Below are positions 1-6,262 of a stretch of 6,262 nucleotides of DNA, piece after piece. Each line of letters starts with the position of its first letter. Position 1 is the first letter of the stretch. The notes under the pieces were generated by a model. It worked only from the letters and a program-made list of their open reading frames with translations, did not search any database and was not told the origin of the DNA. Position numbers and translations under genes: made by a program. The stretch lies in assembly GCA_903871715.1 (NCBI GenBank), contig CAIQHW010000154.1, positions 1-6,262 of the forward strand, given 5' to 3'. Origin of the DNA: an uncultured bacterium. Lineage in GTDB: Bacteria > Bacteroidota > Bacteroidia > Chitinophagales > CAIODY01.

Positions 1-96
1 AAAATTGATTTTTAGTTTTTGAAAAGAAAGTGCCAAAACAAAACAATTTGCCGCAACTTTTTTCTGTTTTTTTCAAAGAAATTTATTCACACTTTA

Positions 97-1611
97 TTAA
101 GATTTCAAACTGTTTAAAATTTCTTCAACAATTTTTCTATCGTTGCTCAATCGTGGCACTTTGTGTTGCCCACCAATCTTTCCTTTTTGTTTCAACCAAT
201 TATAAAATGAATTTGGCTGTAAAGTATGAATAACAGGTAGTTGCAGGGCAATATCTTTTTGTCGCTTGGCTTCGTAATCTGAATTTGTTTTTTGCAAATG
301 CGCATCTAAAATGTGGGTGAATTGCAATAAATCATTTGGTTGTTTTTCAAATTCAATCAACCATTCATGTCCGCCTTTGTGTTGGTTGGTTAAAAAAATT
401 GGAGCCGCTGTGTAATCTTTTATCACGGCATTAGTTTGGCGGCAAGCCATAGCCAAAGCCTCATCAGCGTTGTGTACCATCAACTCTTCACCAAATGCAT
501 TGATGAAATTTTTTGTTCGCCCAGCTACCTTTATTTTGAATGGGAAAATAGAAGTGAAGGCAATGGTATCACCAATTTTATAACGCCATAATCCACCATT
601 GGTACTAATTACGAGCGCATACATTTTTCCAATTTCCACTTCATTCAATTGCAAAGTGTTTGGATTTTCCTCATCCATATTTTCCGCAGGAATAAATTCG
701 TAGAAAATTCCGTAGTCCAACATCAGCAACATATCATCTGCATCGGGTTCAAACTGAATTCCAAAAAAACCTTCCGAGGCATTGTACGTTTGATAATAAT
801 TCATCTGATTGCCTTGAATCAGTTGCTGGAACTGGGTTTTGTAAGGTGTGAAACTTACCCCACCATGAATGTATAATTCTAAATTTGGAAAAACTTCCAG
901 CAAATTTTTGTTGCCAGTTCGTTCTAAAATTCTTTGCATCAAAACCATCGTCCAAGTAGGAACACCAGCAATGTGAGTGATATCTTGATGCAACACAGTG
1001 GCAATCATCATTTCAATTTTCTTTTCCCAATCGTTCATCAACGCCACATCTAAATCGGGTGTTTGAATGACACTGCCCAACCATGGCATGTTTTGAATCA
1101 ATACGGCAGATAAATCGCCAAAACTTGCTTGTTCGTTGAGCGGATTCATTTGATGTGAACCGCCCATAACAAGCCCTTTTCCGCTAAATATTTTTGTATC
1201 GGGATGATTGTTGCAGTAAATAGTGAGCACATCTTTTCCGCCTTTATAATGACAATCATCCATTGACTCCTGTGAGATAGGAATGAACTTACTTTTATCA
1301 GAAGTAGTGCCACTTGATTTTGCAAACCATATAATATCACTATGCCACAACAAATTCTGTTCGCCTTGCATCGTGCGCTGGATGTAGGGTTTCAGCGATT
1401 CATAATCTTGAAGCGGAACTCTTTTTTTAAAATCTTCAATCGATTCAATTTTATCATAGCTATATTCTTCTCCCCATTCAGTTGTTGAGGCTAATGAAAT
1501 TAAATTGCCTAAAACTTGTTCCTGACATTCCAAAGGCTCGTCCATAAAGCGTTGTATTTGGTCGAGCCGCTGTTTAAAGAACCAAGAAATAATAGAATTA
1601 AAGAAAGACAA
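97..1611 (-). CDS. GH3-family adenylate-forming (acyl-amido synthetase-like) protein
   Basis: 504 residues, a full-length GH3 protein of the ANL (adenylate-forming) superfamily. Plant members activate a carboxylic acid (auxin, jasmonate, benzoates) with ATP and join it to an amino acid. Bacterial members are common in Bacteroidota but their substrate is generally unknown, so only the chemistry is inferred here. Visible motifs: the ATP/phosphate loop SSGTT at residues 99-103; YNASEGFFG at 276-284, the second nucleotide-binding motif; GLWRYKIGD at 340-348, the third; VAGRTKNFINAFGEEL at 362-377, at the hinge to the C-terminal lid; and GGQHKVPRL at 480-488, matching the Lys-x-Pro-Arg tail motif of plant GH3s (K484). 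There is no signal peptide, so it is probably cytoplasmic. The start is TTG: no ATG lies in frame between the upstream stop (1672-1674) and residue 23, and residues 1-22 (NSIISWFFKQRLDQIQ) look like the usual N-terminus of bacterial homologues. It is divergent from the tRNA nucleotidyltransferase gene. No motif is missing and no frameshift is seen. Confidence 0.93.
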   Translation of the reverse strand: MSFFNSIISWFFKQRLDQIQRFMDEPLECQEQVLGNLISLASTTEWGEEYSYDKIESIEDFKKRVPLQDYESLKPYIQRTMQGEQNLLWHSDIIWFAKSSGTTSDKSKFIPISQESMDDCHYKGGKDVLTIYCNNHPDTKIFSGKGLVMGGSHQMNPLNEQASFGDLSAVLIQNMPWLGSVIQTPDLDVALMNDWEKKIEMMIATVLHQDITHIAGVPTWTMVLMQRILERTGNKNLLEVFPNLELYIHGGVSFTPYKTQFQQLIQGNQMNYYQTYNASEGFFGIQFEPDADDMLLMLDYGIFYEFIPAENMDEENPNTLQLNEVEIGKMYALVISTNGGLWRYKIGDTIAFTSIFPFKIKVAGRTKNFINAFGEELMVHNADEALAMACRQTNAVIKDYTAAPIFLTNQHKGGHEWLIEFEKQPNDLLQFTHILDAHLQKTNSDYEAKRQKDIALQLPVIHTLQPNSFYNWLKQKGKIGGQHKVPRLSNDRKIVEEILNSLKS

Positions 1612-1631
1612 AGTGAATGCGAAATTTGTTG

Positions 1632-1639
1632 CAAATCTA
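1632..1639 (-). promoter_or_regulatory. Candidate -7 promoter box for the GH3 gene
   Basis: On the minus strand this reads TAGATTTG, an exact match to the Bacteroidota primary sigma factor -7 consensus TAnnTTTG. It is followed by CAAC, as is common in this phylum, and ends 20 nt before the TTG start, implying a short leader of roughly 13-17 nt. No convincing -33 TTG is found at the usual spacing, so the call rests on the -7 box and its position. Confidence 0.5.
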
Positions 1640-1686
1640 TTTCTGCTTTTTTTGAAACGATAAAAATCAGCCTAATTTTTTTCATT

Positions 1687-1694
1687 TACTTTTG
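1687..1694 (+). promoter_or_regulatory. cca: Candidate -7 promoter box for cca, implying a leaderless mRNA
   Basis: TACTTTTG matches the Bacteroidota -7 consensus TAnnTTTG exactly. It ends six bases before the ATG at 1701, so transcription would start at or within a few bases of the A of the ATG, leaving no room for a ribosome-binding site. The box also overlaps the alternative TTG start at 1692, which argues against that start. No clear -33 element is visible. Confidence 0.55.
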
Positions 1695-1700
1695 CGCAAC

Positions 1701-3122
1701 ATGAAATTTTCATTTTCAAATACTGAATTAGAATTGGTGCAAAAAATTGGCGCAACGGCTGATGAATTAGGATTTCCAGCGTTTATTGTGGGTGGATTTG
1801 TGAGAGATAAAATTTTAAATCGCTCCACCAAAGATATGGATGTGATGTGTGTGGGCAGTGGTATTAAATTGGCTGAAATGTTGCAACAGCAAGTGTTTGC
1901 GGATGCTTATTTAGCGGTGTATAAAAATTTTGGAACAGCATTATTAAAAATGGGTTATGTGGAAATTGAATTTGTGGGCGCCAGAAAAGAGAGCTACAGA
2001 GCCGATTCGCGAAAACCGATTGTAGAAGAAGGCACACTGCAAGATGATTTGAGTAGAAGAGATTTTACGATAAATACTTTAGCCATTTGCATCAACAAAA
2101 ATAATTTTGGTGAGTTGGTGGATATATTTGAAGGGATGATTGATTTGCAAAATGAAATCATCAAAACACCTTTGGAGCCTCATGTTACGTTTAGTGATGA
2201 CCCTTTGCGAATGATGAGAGGAATAAGATTTGCCACTCAATTAAATTTCAAAATTGAAGAAAAAACTTTTGCTGCCATTCAACAAAATGCCGAGCGAATA
2301 AAAATCATTTCGCAAGAAAGAATTACGGATGAGTTGAACAAAATTATTTTATCGGCAACTCCATCTATCGGTTTTAAATTGTTAGACGAAGCAGGGTTGC
2401 TACCCATTATTTTTCCCGAATTTATGTTGCTGAAAGGTGCTGAATATATTGATGGCAAAGGGCACAAAGATAATTTCTATCATACTTTGCAAGTGTTGGA
2501 TAATATTTCGATGACCACAAAAAACTTGTGGTTGAGATGGGCGGCTATTTTGCACGACATTGCAAAACCGCAAACAAAAAAGTTTGAAAACGGTCATGGG
2601 TGGACATTTCACGGGCATGAAGTGGTGGGTAGCAAAATGGTTTCTAAAATTTTTAATCGGATGAAATTGCCGATGAACGAACACATGCGGTTTGTAAAAA
2701 AATTAGTGTTTTTGCATTTGCGCCCCATTTCATTAACGAAAGAAAACATTACCGATTCGGCCATTCGCCGATTATTATTTGAAGTAGGCGATGATGTGGA
2801 AGCCTTGATGCAGCTATGTCAGGCAGATATTACTTCCAAAAACCGACACAAAGTAATTCGTTATTTAGAAAATTTTGAGATGGTGAAAATGCGCATGAAG
2901 GAAGTGGAAGAAAAAGACCATTTGCGCAATTGGCAACCTCCCATTAGTGGCGAATTGATTATGCAAACATTTCAGATAAAGCCGAGTAGGGTAGTGGGCA
3001 CAATTAAAGATGAAATTAGAGAACAAATTTTGGATGGTAAAATTGAAAATAGCTTTGAAGCTGCTTTTGCATTAATGTTAAAATTAGCTGCCGAACAAGG
3101 GTTAAGTGCTGTGGAAAAATAA
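1701..3122 (+). CDS. cca: CCA-adding tRNA nucleotidyltransferase, class II, with HD domain
   Basis: 473 residues from the ATG. The family adds or repairs the 3' CCA end of tRNAs with CTP and ATP, without a nucleic acid template, in the cytoplasm. The N-terminal polymerase-beta-type head is clear: GGFVRD at 31-36, then the metal-binding DMD at 45-47; RRDFTINTLA at 119-128, a strongly conserved motif; DDPLRMMRGIRFA at 166-178, where D167 and R170 correspond to the Asp/Arg pair that reads the incoming base in class II enzymes; and QERITDEL at 205-212 in the neck. An HD phosphohydrolase-like domain follows, with H255, H261, the LHD at 284-286, HGH at 304-306 and H339. This pairing is usual for bacterial homologues, and the length is normal. 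The start at 1701 is preferred over the in-frame TTG at 1692, which sits inside the probable promoter box. A poly(A) polymerase is the main alternative, since these families share the head domain; the RRDFTIN and DDPLR motifs and the HD domain favour CCA addition. Confidence 0.92.
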   Translation: MKFSFSNTELELVQKIGATADELGFPAFIVGGFVRDKILNRSTKDMDVMCVGSGIKLAEMLQQQVFADAYLAVYKNFGTALLKMGYVEIEFVGARKESYRADSRKPIVEEGTLQDDLSRRDFTINTLAICINKNNFGELVDIFEGMIDLQNEIIKTPLEPHVTFSDDPLRMMRGIRFATQLNFKIEEKTFAAIQQNAERIKIISQERITDELNKIILSATPSIGFKLLDEAGLLPIIFPEFMLLKGAEYIDGKGHKDNFYHTLQVLDNISMTTKNLWLRWAAILHDIAKPQTKKFENGHGWTFHGHEVVGSKMVSKIFNRMKLPMNEHMRFVKKLVFLHLRPISLTKENITDSAIRRLLFEVGDDVEALMQLCQADITSKNRHKVIRYLENFEMVKMRMKEVEEKDHLRNWQPPISGELIMQTFQIKPSRVVGTIKDEIREQILDGKIENSFEAAFALMLKLAAEQGLSAVEK

Positions 3123-3181
3123 TTTTTAACAGTGCATTAAACTTTCAGGTATAAAAACAATCAAAACCGAACTGTGCAAAA

Positions 3182-3216
3182 TAAATTTGTATAGTAGTTT
3201 TAAATTCGTTCTTTTG
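3182..3216 (+). promoter_or_regulatory. Probable promoter of the T9SS surface-protein gene (two readings)
   Basis: Two overlapping readings are possible. TAAATTTG at 3182-3189 is a perfect TAnnTTTG -7 box, giving a leader of about 70 nt. Alternatively, its TTTG (3186-3189) is a -33 element and TTCTTTTG at 3209-3216 is the -7 box with one mismatch, separated by 19 nt, giving a leader of about 45 nt. The region from 3217 to the ATG at 3267 is very rich in A and T, with CTAAACAAAAATTT directly before the start. This fits Bacteroidota translation initiation, which relies on an unstructured A-rich leader rather than a Shine-Dalgarno sequence. Confidence 0.5.
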
Positions 3217-3266
3217 CAATCCTTTTTTATTTCTTAAAAATTATTTAATCAACTAAACAAAAATTT

Positions 3267-6179
3267 ATGAACAAAAAATCTTTACAAACTTTAAAAGCGT
3301 TTTGTTTGATAATTGCAGCAATTGCTTTTGGAACAAATGTTTTCGCTCAAGTTTCTGGCGTTACCTTTTCAGAAAGTTTTGATGGTACTCCTTTTGCACC
3401 AGCAGGTTGGAAAATTGAACCTATTGGTGGCTTTGGTGGCAATTTGTGGGCTCAAGTAGCTACAGGTGTTACACCCACATGCACAACGCATTCAGGTGCT
3501 GGCATGGCTCAATTCAATAGTTTTAGAGGTGTAACCGGTGCTACTCAAACTTTAATTACACCTGTTATTGATTACTCAAACCGAGGCTCAAGCACACCTA
3601 CAGTAAGCATTTGGGTGTATCGCGATTCAGCTAATTTAACAGTTGGCGATTCATTAACGATATCTGTAAATACTGTTGATACAACTTTGGGTGCTACTCG
3701 AATTGGTGCTGTAGCAAGAAGTATGAATATTGCATTACCAAATACCGAAGTAGCTGCAGGTTGGTATCAATATACATTTAATGTACCTGCTTCCTTTAAT
3801 ACTGCTGCCAACTATTTATTGTTTACTGGTACTAAAGGTGCTGTGGCTGGTAGAAGAACACCTGGTCGTTATATTTATGTAGATGATATTAATTGGACAG
3901 CTTTTCCACCTTTATGTTCTGGTACACCAAATGTTGGTAATATTGTAAAAAGCGTTTCATTAATTTGCGGTGGCTCGGGTTCGGCTCAACTTTCATTAAC
4001 ATCTCCTATTACTGCTTCAGGCATTACTTATCAATGGCAATCATCAACTAATGGTACATCTGGTTGGGCTCCTCTTGCTGGTTCTTCCAATTTGCCAACA
4101 GCTTCTACAGGTACTATTACATCTACTATGTATTACCAATGTGTGGTAACTTGTTCTGTATCTTCTGCAACTTATTCTACGACTCCTGATTCAGTAAGAG
4201 TAAGCAGCCATCCTATTCCAACTGTAAAAGTTACACCGCATGATTCAACAGTTTGTTCAGGAACGCCTTTTACTTTAACTGCTTCTGGAACAGCAACCTC
4301 ATTTGTATGGTCGCCAACTACAGGTTTAAACAATCCAAATTCGGCAATTGTGGTTGATACTTTAAAAGCCACTCAAAATTATATTGTAACTGGTTCTGAT
4401 GCCTTTGGATGCCAAGACACTGCAAAAGTTACTATCATTGTTAATCCTTCGCCAAGTGCTGTTATCACTTCATCTATTCCAAATGATACTATTTGTAACG
4501 GTACAACTATTTATTTATCTGTGCCACGAGGTGGTGGACGACGAGGTGGCTATACTTATTTATGGAGTAGCGGTTCTATCTATAATATTGATACTTTAGC
4601 ACCTACTTCTACAACAACTTATACAGTTACGGTTACTAATCCAACTACATCTTGCTCTGCAACTAATTCAGTTACAGTGGTAGTTAATTCGGGCACACCG
4701 CCAACTATTAGTGTTAATCCAACCACCGCCACTTATTGTACTGGAGGCGCTCCAGTGATGTTGGTAGCTTCTGGAACTGCAACATCATACACTTGGTCGC
4801 CTGCTACTGGTTTAAATACAACAACTAATGACACAGTGTTGGCTGCACCAACTGGTGGAAGATTTGGTGGAGGAACCGTTTATACCGTAGTTGGTTCAAA
4901 CGGTGTATGTTCGGTTTCAACCACAGTAACGGTAAATACTGGAACAGCACCAACAGGAACTGTAACATCTAATTTAGTAGGTGATTCAGTTTGCGCAGGT
5001 GGTATTGTAATTTTAAATGGTCCTCGAGGTGGAAGAGGTGGTGCTTATACTTATTCATGGAGCAATGGACCAACCACTCAAGGGGATACGATTACAAGTG
5101 TTACGGCTAATACAACTTTTATCCTAACCGTTTCTGCTGGGGCATGCTCTAAAAATGATACTGTTAATGTATTTCTAGCTCCAGGTACTGCTCCTAATTT
5201 AACTTTATCGCCTTCTGGAGCAGCTTCTTATTGTTCAAATACATCTGGCTTATTATTAGTTGCTGGCGGTGCTACAACTTATAGTTGGACACCTGCAACT
5301 GGTTTAAATAAAACCACTGGCGATTCAGTTATTGCTACTCCAGGTGCTGGTCCTGGTACAGTTTATACAGTTATTGGTTCAAATGGTGGATGTAAAGCTA
5401 CTGCTTCTGTAACTGTTACTGCAAACAATGCGCCTGCTAAAGCTACAGTTACTTCGGCACCAAGCGATTCGGTTTGTGCTGGCTCGGTAGTAAGATTAAC
5501 TTTGGGTGGAAGACCTGGTCGTGGCAATACTTACCAATGGAGCAATGGTTCAATAGCTAGTTACGATTCATTTGCCTTAGTTACTTCTGGTATCTACACC
5601 GCCACTGTAACCAATACTGCTGGATGTTCTACTATTGATTCTATTTCTTTGTTTGTAAAACCAGGTATTACTGCTAATTTTAGCATCACAAATTCTGGCA
5701 ATACTTATACCTTTACTGATGCTACATCAGGCTCAACAGCTTGGAGTTGGAGTTTTGGCGATACAACAACTAGTACTACTCAAAACCCAATACATACCTA
5801 CACTTATGGTGGTACATACATTGTTACTTTAGTAGCTACAGCTTCTGGTAGCGCAGGTTGCAACACAGGTTCTAAATCTGATACCATTAAAGTTGGTGCT
5901 TCAGGCATTGCTAATATCGAAAACAACAAAATCAATTTAACAGCTTATCCAAACCCTGCTAATGATGCAGCTAATGTAACATTTAATGTAGATGCTGCAC
6001 AAGCGCAAATAGTAATAATGAACACTTTGGGGCAATCAGTAATGAACAAAACTATTTATCCTAAAGTAAATCACAACTACAGCGAAAAAATTTCGTTGAA
6101 TGATTTGTCGTCCGGCATTTATATGATTCAGATTATTGCTGCTAATAGCACTACTTCCATTAAGTTGATAAAGGAATAA
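3267..6179 (+). CDS. Secreted multi-domain Ig/PKD-like surface protein with T9SS type A sorting domain
   Basis: 970 residues, complete. Residues 1-27 are a signal peptide (basic NKK, hydrophobic 11-21, likely cut after VFA). Residues about 33-212 resemble the choice-of-anchor J/cleaved-adhesin fold: it begins SFDGTPFAPAGW and ends YIYVDDINW. Seven Ig/PKD-like modules follow: 217-313 (YQWQSS and four Cys), then six at 315-393, 394-473, 477-556, 558-636, 638-718 and 720-797. These six each have one Cys pair 50-57 residues apart (330/382, 410/463, 491/548, 576/627, 656/709, 737/787), probably disulfides. A canonical PKD domain spans about 801-876 (WSWSFGD at 826-832). The tail, 880-970, is a T9SS type A sorting domain with YPNPAND at 894-900, SSGIYMIQI at 948-956 and the terminal IKLIKE. 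The protein is therefore expected to cross the inner membrane by Sec and the outer membrane by T9SS, then be attached to the surface or released. No catalytic domain is recognised; adhesion, matrix or gliding-related roles are inference. It appears monocistronic, between its own promoter region and a strong terminator. Confidence 0.94.
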   Translation: MNKKSLQTLKAFCLIIAAIAFGTNVFAQVSGVTFSESFDGTPFAPAGWKIEPIGGFGGNLWAQVATGVTPTCTTHSGAGMAQFNSFRGVTGATQTLITPVIDYSNRGSSTPTVSIWVYRDSANLTVGDSLTISVNTVDTTLGATRIGAVARSMNIALPNTEVAAGWYQYTFNVPASFNTAANYLLFTGTKGAVAGRRTPGRYIYVDDINWTAFPPLCSGTPNVGNIVKSVSLICGGSGSAQLSLTSPITASGITYQWQSSTNGTSGWAPLAGSSNLPTASTGTITSTMYYQCVVTCSVSSATYSTTPDSVRVSSHPIPTVKVTPHDSTVCSGTPFTLTASGTATSFVWSPTTGLNNPNSAIVVDTLKATQNYIVTGSDAFGCQDTAKVTIIVNPSPSAVITSSIPNDTICNGTTIYLSVPRGGGRRGGYTYLWSSGSIYNIDTLAPTSTTTYTVTVTNPTTSCSATNSVTVVVNSGTPPTISVNPTTATYCTGGAPVMLVASGTATSYTWSPATGLNTTTNDTVLAAPTGGRFGGGTVYTVVGSNGVCSVSTTVTVNTGTAPTGTVTSNLVGDSVCAGGIVILNGPRGGRGGAYTYSWSNGPTTQGDTITSVTANTTFILTVSAGACSKNDTVNVFLAPGTAPNLTLSPSGAASYCSNTSGLLLVAGGATTYSWTPATGLNKTTGDSVIATPGAGPGTVYTVIGSNGGCKATASVTVTANNAPAKATVTSAPSDSVCAGSVVRLTLGGRPGRGNTYQWSNGSIASYDSFALVTSGIYTATVTNTAGCSTIDSISLFVKPGITANFSITNSGNTYTFTDATSGSTAWSWSFGDTTTSTTQNPIHTYTYGGTYIVTLVATASGSAGCNTGSKSDTIKVGASGIANIENNKINLTAYPNPANDAANVTFNVDAAQAQIVIMNTLGQSVMNKTIYPKVNHNYSEKISLNDLSSGIYMIQIIAANSTTSIKLIKE
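4209..5657 (+). repeat. Three tandem copies of a two-module (A-B) protein repeat
   Basis: The six modules at residues 315-797 alternate between two types. A modules (315-393, 477-556, 638-718) carry WSPxTGLN or WTPATGLN after the first strands, and the last two share the ending TVYTVxGSNG. B modules (394-473, 558-636, 720-797) carry a Gly/Arg-rich loop followed by Y-x-W-S-S/N-G. The unit is thus an A-B pair of about 160 residues present three times: about 4209-4685, 4695-5174 and 5178-5657. Similarity is clear in protein and patchy in DNA (for example ACTGGTTTAAATA is shared by the second and third A modules), so the duplications are not recent. Confidence 0.85.
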
Positions 6180-6182
6180 TTT

Positions 6183-6214
6183 GCCAATCAGCTGATTTGT
6201 TAATGTGCTAATTT
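6183..6214 (+). repeat. Array of four degenerate octamers (GYYRATNN)
   Basis: Starting four bases after the stop codon are four back-to-back octamers: GCCAATCA, GCTGATTT, GTTAATGT and GCTAATTT. All fit GYYRAT plus two free bases, with exact period 8 and no interruption. The preceding eight bases (6175-6182) end in a weaker TAATTT match that overlaps the stop codon. The array directly abuts the terminator stem. Its role is unknown; it could be a short instance of an intergenic repeat or part of the 3' untranslated region. Confidence 0.6.
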
Positions 6215-6262
6215 TTAAATAAAGCGTCCGCTACTTATTAAAGTAGCGGACGCTTTATTTAA
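6215..6262 (+). terminator. Perfect 22-bp stem-loop, Rho-independent-type terminator
   Basis: The left arm is 6215-6236, the loop is ATTA at 6237-6240 and the right arm is 6241-6262, with all 22 pairs Watson-Crick. The core (GCGTCCGCTAC with its complement) is GC-rich in an AT-rich region, and the outer ends are A-rich on the left and T-rich on the right, so the hairpin would end in a run of U-rich bases. It lies 35 nt after the stop codon of the surface-protein gene. The symmetry means it could also stop transcription from the opposite side. The window ends exactly at the last paired base, so the stem may be longer. Confidence 0.88.

Noticed and set aside
27..60. Imperfect hairpin after the GH3 stop as a terminator (AAAGTGC at 27-33 with GCAACTTT at 53-60)
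   Set aside because: The stem is only about seven pairs with a bulge, the loop is 19 nt, and no proper T-run follows on the minus strand. It is too weak to call.
30..233. A 67-codon plus-strand open frame at the left edge
   Set aside because: Most of it is antisense to the C-terminus of the GH3 gene, and its product resembles no domain I know. It is a shadow frame.
1692..1700. TTG start adding three residues to cca
   Set aside because: It overlaps the best candidate -7 promoter box, and a normal ATG follows nine bases later.
2400..2684. A 94-codon minus-strand open frame inside cca
   Set aside because: It lies entirely opposite the conserved HD-domain coding region of cca and has no recognisable domain.
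4172..4599. Two 66-codon open frames, one on each strand, inside the surface-protein gene
   Set aside because: They are alternative readings of repetitive Thr/Ser/Gly-rich coding sequence, with no start context or domain support.
4209..5657. CRISPR-like or recent tandem DNA repeat
   Set aside because: The repetition is at protein level inside one open frame, with diverged DNA and no uniform repeats or spacers.
6186..6197. 12-bp perfect palindrome AATCAGCTGATT as an operator
   Set aside because: It lies downstream of the gene and arises from two adjacent octamers of the array, so a separate operator is not supported.

Overview
The window looks like chromosomal DNA from a member of the Bacteroidota, probably a Chitinophagia or Sphingobacteriia-type organism. 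It is AT-rich. Candidate promoters follow the Bacteroidota pattern TAnnTTTG, and no Shine-Dalgarno sequence is visible before the starts. The largest gene ends in a type IX secretion (T9SS) type A sorting domain, a system confined to this phylum. The exact genus cannot be read from the sequence.

Layout: (1) 97-1611, minus strand: a GH3-family adenylate-forming enzyme with a TTG start. (2) 1612-1700: an 89-bp divergent intergenic region with one TAnnTTTG box facing each way. (3) 1701-3122, plus strand: a class II CCA tRNA nucleotidyltransferase with an HD domain, probably read from a leaderless mRNA. (4) 3123-3266: an intergenic region with a probable promoter and an A-rich translation start region. 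(5) 3267-6179, plus strand: a 970-residue exported surface protein made of an N-terminal adhesin-like domain, seven Ig/PKD-like modules, a canonical PKD domain and a T9SS tail. (6) 6180-6262: a small array of degenerate octamers followed by a perfect 22-bp stem-loop, almost certainly the terminator.

The three genes do not form an evident pathway. GH3 and cca are divergent neighbours, cca is tRNA housekeeping, and the surface protein has its own promoter region and terminator, so each is probably its own transcription unit. The most unusual content is in the surface protein. Six of its modules form three A-B pairs of about 160 residues. The B modules, and one A module, carry Arg/Gly-rich loops at equivalent places. 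The protein also holds 18 matches to the Bacteroidota O-glycosylation motif. The period-8 octamer array behind it is the other feature that ordinary annotation would miss. I see no CRISPR, mobile element, RNA gene or recognisable new multi-gene system.
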